Part shown: piece after piece, positions 41,530 through 42,549 of the stretch
Layout of the letters: the number at the start of each line of letters is the position of its first letter
How positions within the stretch are numbered: the stretch's first letter is position 1
Assembly: GCA_902800815.1 (NCBI GenBank)
Contig: CADCGB010000022.1
Location: 1-42,549, forward strand
Direction: 5' to 3'
From: Fibrobacter succinogenes
Lineage (GTDB): Bacteria > Fibrobacterota > Fibrobacteria > Fibrobacterales > Fibrobacteraceae
Length of the DNA: 42,549 bases
Program-made: the position numbers and the translations under genes
The notes under the pieces: generated by a model
What the model was told of the DNA's origin: nothing
The model's input: the letters and a program-made list of their open reading frames with translations, nothing else
Databases searched by the model: none

Positions 41530-41949
41530 CTAATCACTAGGAAACAGGCGGCTTTCTACGCGCTTGAAGCATTCGGGCTTCTCGGCGGTGGGCATTCCGC
41601 CCTTGGTAAACGCGTGCACGGTAGACCCCGTGGTGCAGAGTTCGCCTTTCACGTAGGCCTTGTAGGTGAATTTCCACTTATAGCGGCCAACCTGGGTGAG
41701 TTCCGTCTCGATATCAACCATATCGCCGAACCGGCAGGCCTTCCTGTACTTCACGACCAGCTCCAGCACCGGGCTCTCGAACCCTTCCTTCTCGATTTCG
41801 GTATAGGGGGCGCCTATCGCCTTGAAGAAGTCGATGCGGGCCTGCTCGAACCAGATGGGGTAGGACCCGTGGTGGACCACCCCCATGGCGTCGGTTTCGG
41901 AGTACCTTACCTCGATTTGGCAGGTGTGGCTGATACCTTTCTTTTCCAT
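41530..41949 (-). CDS. second YbgC-family acyl-CoA thioesterase
   Basis: 139 residues. The signature VRYSETDAMGVVHHGSYPIW has the catalytic Asp20. It is colinear with the thioesterase at 40099-40515 (VLELVVKYRKACRFGDMVDI, CTTGSTVHAF), so the two are close paralogues. The frame is open to 42000, but the ATG at 41949 is preferred: homology starts there, and TATATTTG (41954-41961) ends 4 nt upstream. There is no Shine-Dalgarno sequence. It stands alone, convergent with the lipoprotein gene. Confidence 0.9.
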   Translation of the reverse strand: MEKKGISHTCQIEVRYSETDAMGVVHHGSYPIWFEQARIDFFKAIGAPYTEIEKEGFESPVLELVVKYRKACRFGDMVDIETELTQVGRYKWKFTYKAYVKGELCTTGSTVHAFTKGGMPTAEKPECFKRVESRLFPSD

Positions 41950-41953
41950 GCCC

Positions 41954-41961
41954 CAAATATA
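41954..41961 (-). promoter_or_regulatory. TAnnTTTG box, putative leaderless promoter of the second YbgC gene
   Basis: TATATTTG on the minus strand, then 4 nt, then the ATG at 41949. TTTGATT lies 12-15 nt further upstream, and TTGATA about 21 nt upstream. Confidence 0.55.
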
Positions 41962-42081
41962 GTTTTTTCGCCCAATCAAAGTTATCAACAATCTATTCAC
42001 ACTTTTAACTCATTTTGTGTACGTCTTTTTTGTGGAAAAGGAAAAAAAATCAATTTTTTTGCTCTAAATTCTTGATTTTCA

Positions 42082-42113
42082 TTGACAAAAGGGCATGAAA
42101 CTTATTAAATTTG
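42082..42113 (+). promoter_or_regulatory. promoter of the tRNA-tuf operon
   Basis: TTGACA (42082-42087), 18 nt, then TAAATT within TAAATTTG (42106-42113). Transcription would start near 42118-42120, about 30 nt before the first tRNA. The stretch 42003-42080 upstream is extremely AT-rich and may act as an UP element; no gene is seen in 41962-42147. Confidence 0.75.
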
Positions 42114-42147
42114 GCACACTCTTGTATCGTGCGGATATGGGAGGCAT

Positions 42148-42220
42148 GCCAAAGTAGCTCAGCTGGTAGAGCAGCTGATTTGTAATCAGCCGGTCGTAGG
42201 TTCGATTCCTATCTTTGGCT
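42148..42220 (+). tRNA. tRNA-Thr (anticodon TGT)
   Basis: 73 nt. Acceptor GCCAAAG pairs with CTTTGGC; the D arm is GCTCAGCTGGTAGAGC. The anticodon stem GCTGA/TCAGC encloses the loop TTTGTAA with anticodon TGT. The T arm contains GGTTCGATTCC. The 3' CCA is not encoded. First gene of the cluster. Confidence 0.96.
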
Positions 42221-42229
42221 TGACAACAT

Positions 42230-42312
42230 GGGTCGTTGCCCGAGTGGTTAATGGGGACGGACTGTAAATCCGTTGGTTTACGCCTACCGTGGTTCGAATC
42301 CACGACGGCCCA
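42230..42312 (+). tRNA. tRNA-Tyr (anticodon GTA)
   Basis: 83 nt, class II with a long variable arm. Acceptor GGGTCGT pairs with ACGGCCC, discriminator A. The anticodon stem ACGGA/TCCGT encloses CTGTAAA with anticodon GTA. The T arm has GGTTCGAATCC. The 3' CCA is not encoded. Confidence 0.95.
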
Positions 42313-42322
42313 CGCAACAAAC

Positions 42323-42352
42323 GCCCTATGGTACTGAATGGTGCCATAGGGC
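42323..42352 (+). other. 12-bp hairpin between tRNA-Tyr and tRNA-Thr
   Basis: GCCCTATGGTAC (42323-42334) pairs with GTGCCATAGGGC (42341-42352), one T-G wobble, around the loop TGAATG. No T run follows, so it is not a normal terminator. It stands where tRNA-Gly sits in the E. coli thrU-tyrU-glyT-thrT-tufB cluster. It may guide tRNA processing. Confidence 0.6.
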
Positions 42353-42356
42353 TTAT

Positions 42357-42428
<72 letters not shown>

Positions 42429-42450
42429 CTCACTAAACGGAGATAGAATC

Positions 42451-42549
42451 ATGGCAAAAGAACATTTTGACAGAAGCAAGCCGCACTGCAACATTGGCAC
42501 CATCGGCCACGTTGACCACGGCAAAACCACTCTGACCGCCGCAATCTGC
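42451..42549 (+). CDS. tuf: elongation factor Tu, N-terminal 33 codons (continues beyond window)
   Basis: The ATG at 42451 has CGGAGA at 42438-42443. The peptide begins [20 protein letters not shown] and continues [12 protein letters not shown], which contains the EF-Tu P-loop GHVDHGKTT. It delivers aminoacyl-tRNA to the ribosome. It is cut off by the window end, not truncated biologically. Co-transcription with the upstream tRNAs is expected. Confidence 0.97.

Noticed and set aside
41982..42039. A chromosomal replication origin
   Set aside because: Only two or three imperfect DnaA-like words, no dnaA/dnaN/gidA neighbours; kept only as a low-interest finding.

Overview
The window is about 42.5 kb of chromosome from a member of the Fibrobacter lineage (phylum Fibrobacterota). 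This rests on three things: a large secreted fibro-slime-domain protein next to an rRNA operon, a lipoprotein with the FISUMP (Fibrobacter major paralogous) domain, and a secreted GH5 cellulase with a C-terminal sorting-type tail. Species cannot be fixed from sequence alone. Most genes are housekeeping or envelope genes and look intact. I see no insertion sequence, prophage, integrase or CRISPR array.

Layout: positions 1-400 hold the 3' end of a 5S rRNA, two similar terminators and a run of small stem-loops. 455-8704 carries the fibro-slime protein, an ABC-F ATPase, a small membrane protein with an alpha/beta hydrolase, and a cupin. 8775-13476 carries a phosphohexomutase, the FISUMP lipoprotein, an AspT/YidE-type transporter and a divergent LysR regulator. 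13483-23107 is a recC-recB-recD operon on the minus strand, visibly more AT-rich than its surroundings. 23227-28539 carries a BASS transporter with a small exported partner, folD, a 78-residue membrane protein with a CRP-like palindrome upstream, an FKBP lipoprotein and an ArgA-type N-acetylglutamate synthase. 28604-34585 carries a nitroreductase, a Vat-like acetyltransferase, the GH5 cellulase, folE, a Ser-rich surface protein and a GlgM-type glycogen glucosyltransferase. 34629-37988 carries an MBL hydrolase divergent from a macro-domain/helical-domain protein, then a vWA protein, an unlisted 21-codon membrane microORF and an unknown protein. 37995-41949 carries a YbgC thioesterase/zinc-ribbon membrane protein/rarA operon, a lipoprotein and a second YbgC paralogue. 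The window ends with tRNA-Thr(TGT), tRNA-Tyr(GTA), tRNA-Thr(GGT) and the start of tuf.

The most interesting signal is regulatory and spans the window. Ten protein genes have no Shine-Dalgarno sequence. Instead each has a box resembling TAnnTTTG placed exactly 4 or 5 nt before the start codon. That box is the -7 promoter element described for Bacteroidetes, a sister phylum in the FCB group, and the spacing would put transcription start at or beside the start codon. This suggests a widespread class of leaderless mRNAs alongside a second class with ordinary Shine-Dalgarno leaders. Other points of note are the loss of tRNA-Gly from the classic Thr-Tyr-Gly-Thr-tuf cluster, with a 12-bp hairpin in its place, a structured leader before the vWA gene, and the macro/vWA/microORF neighbourhood.
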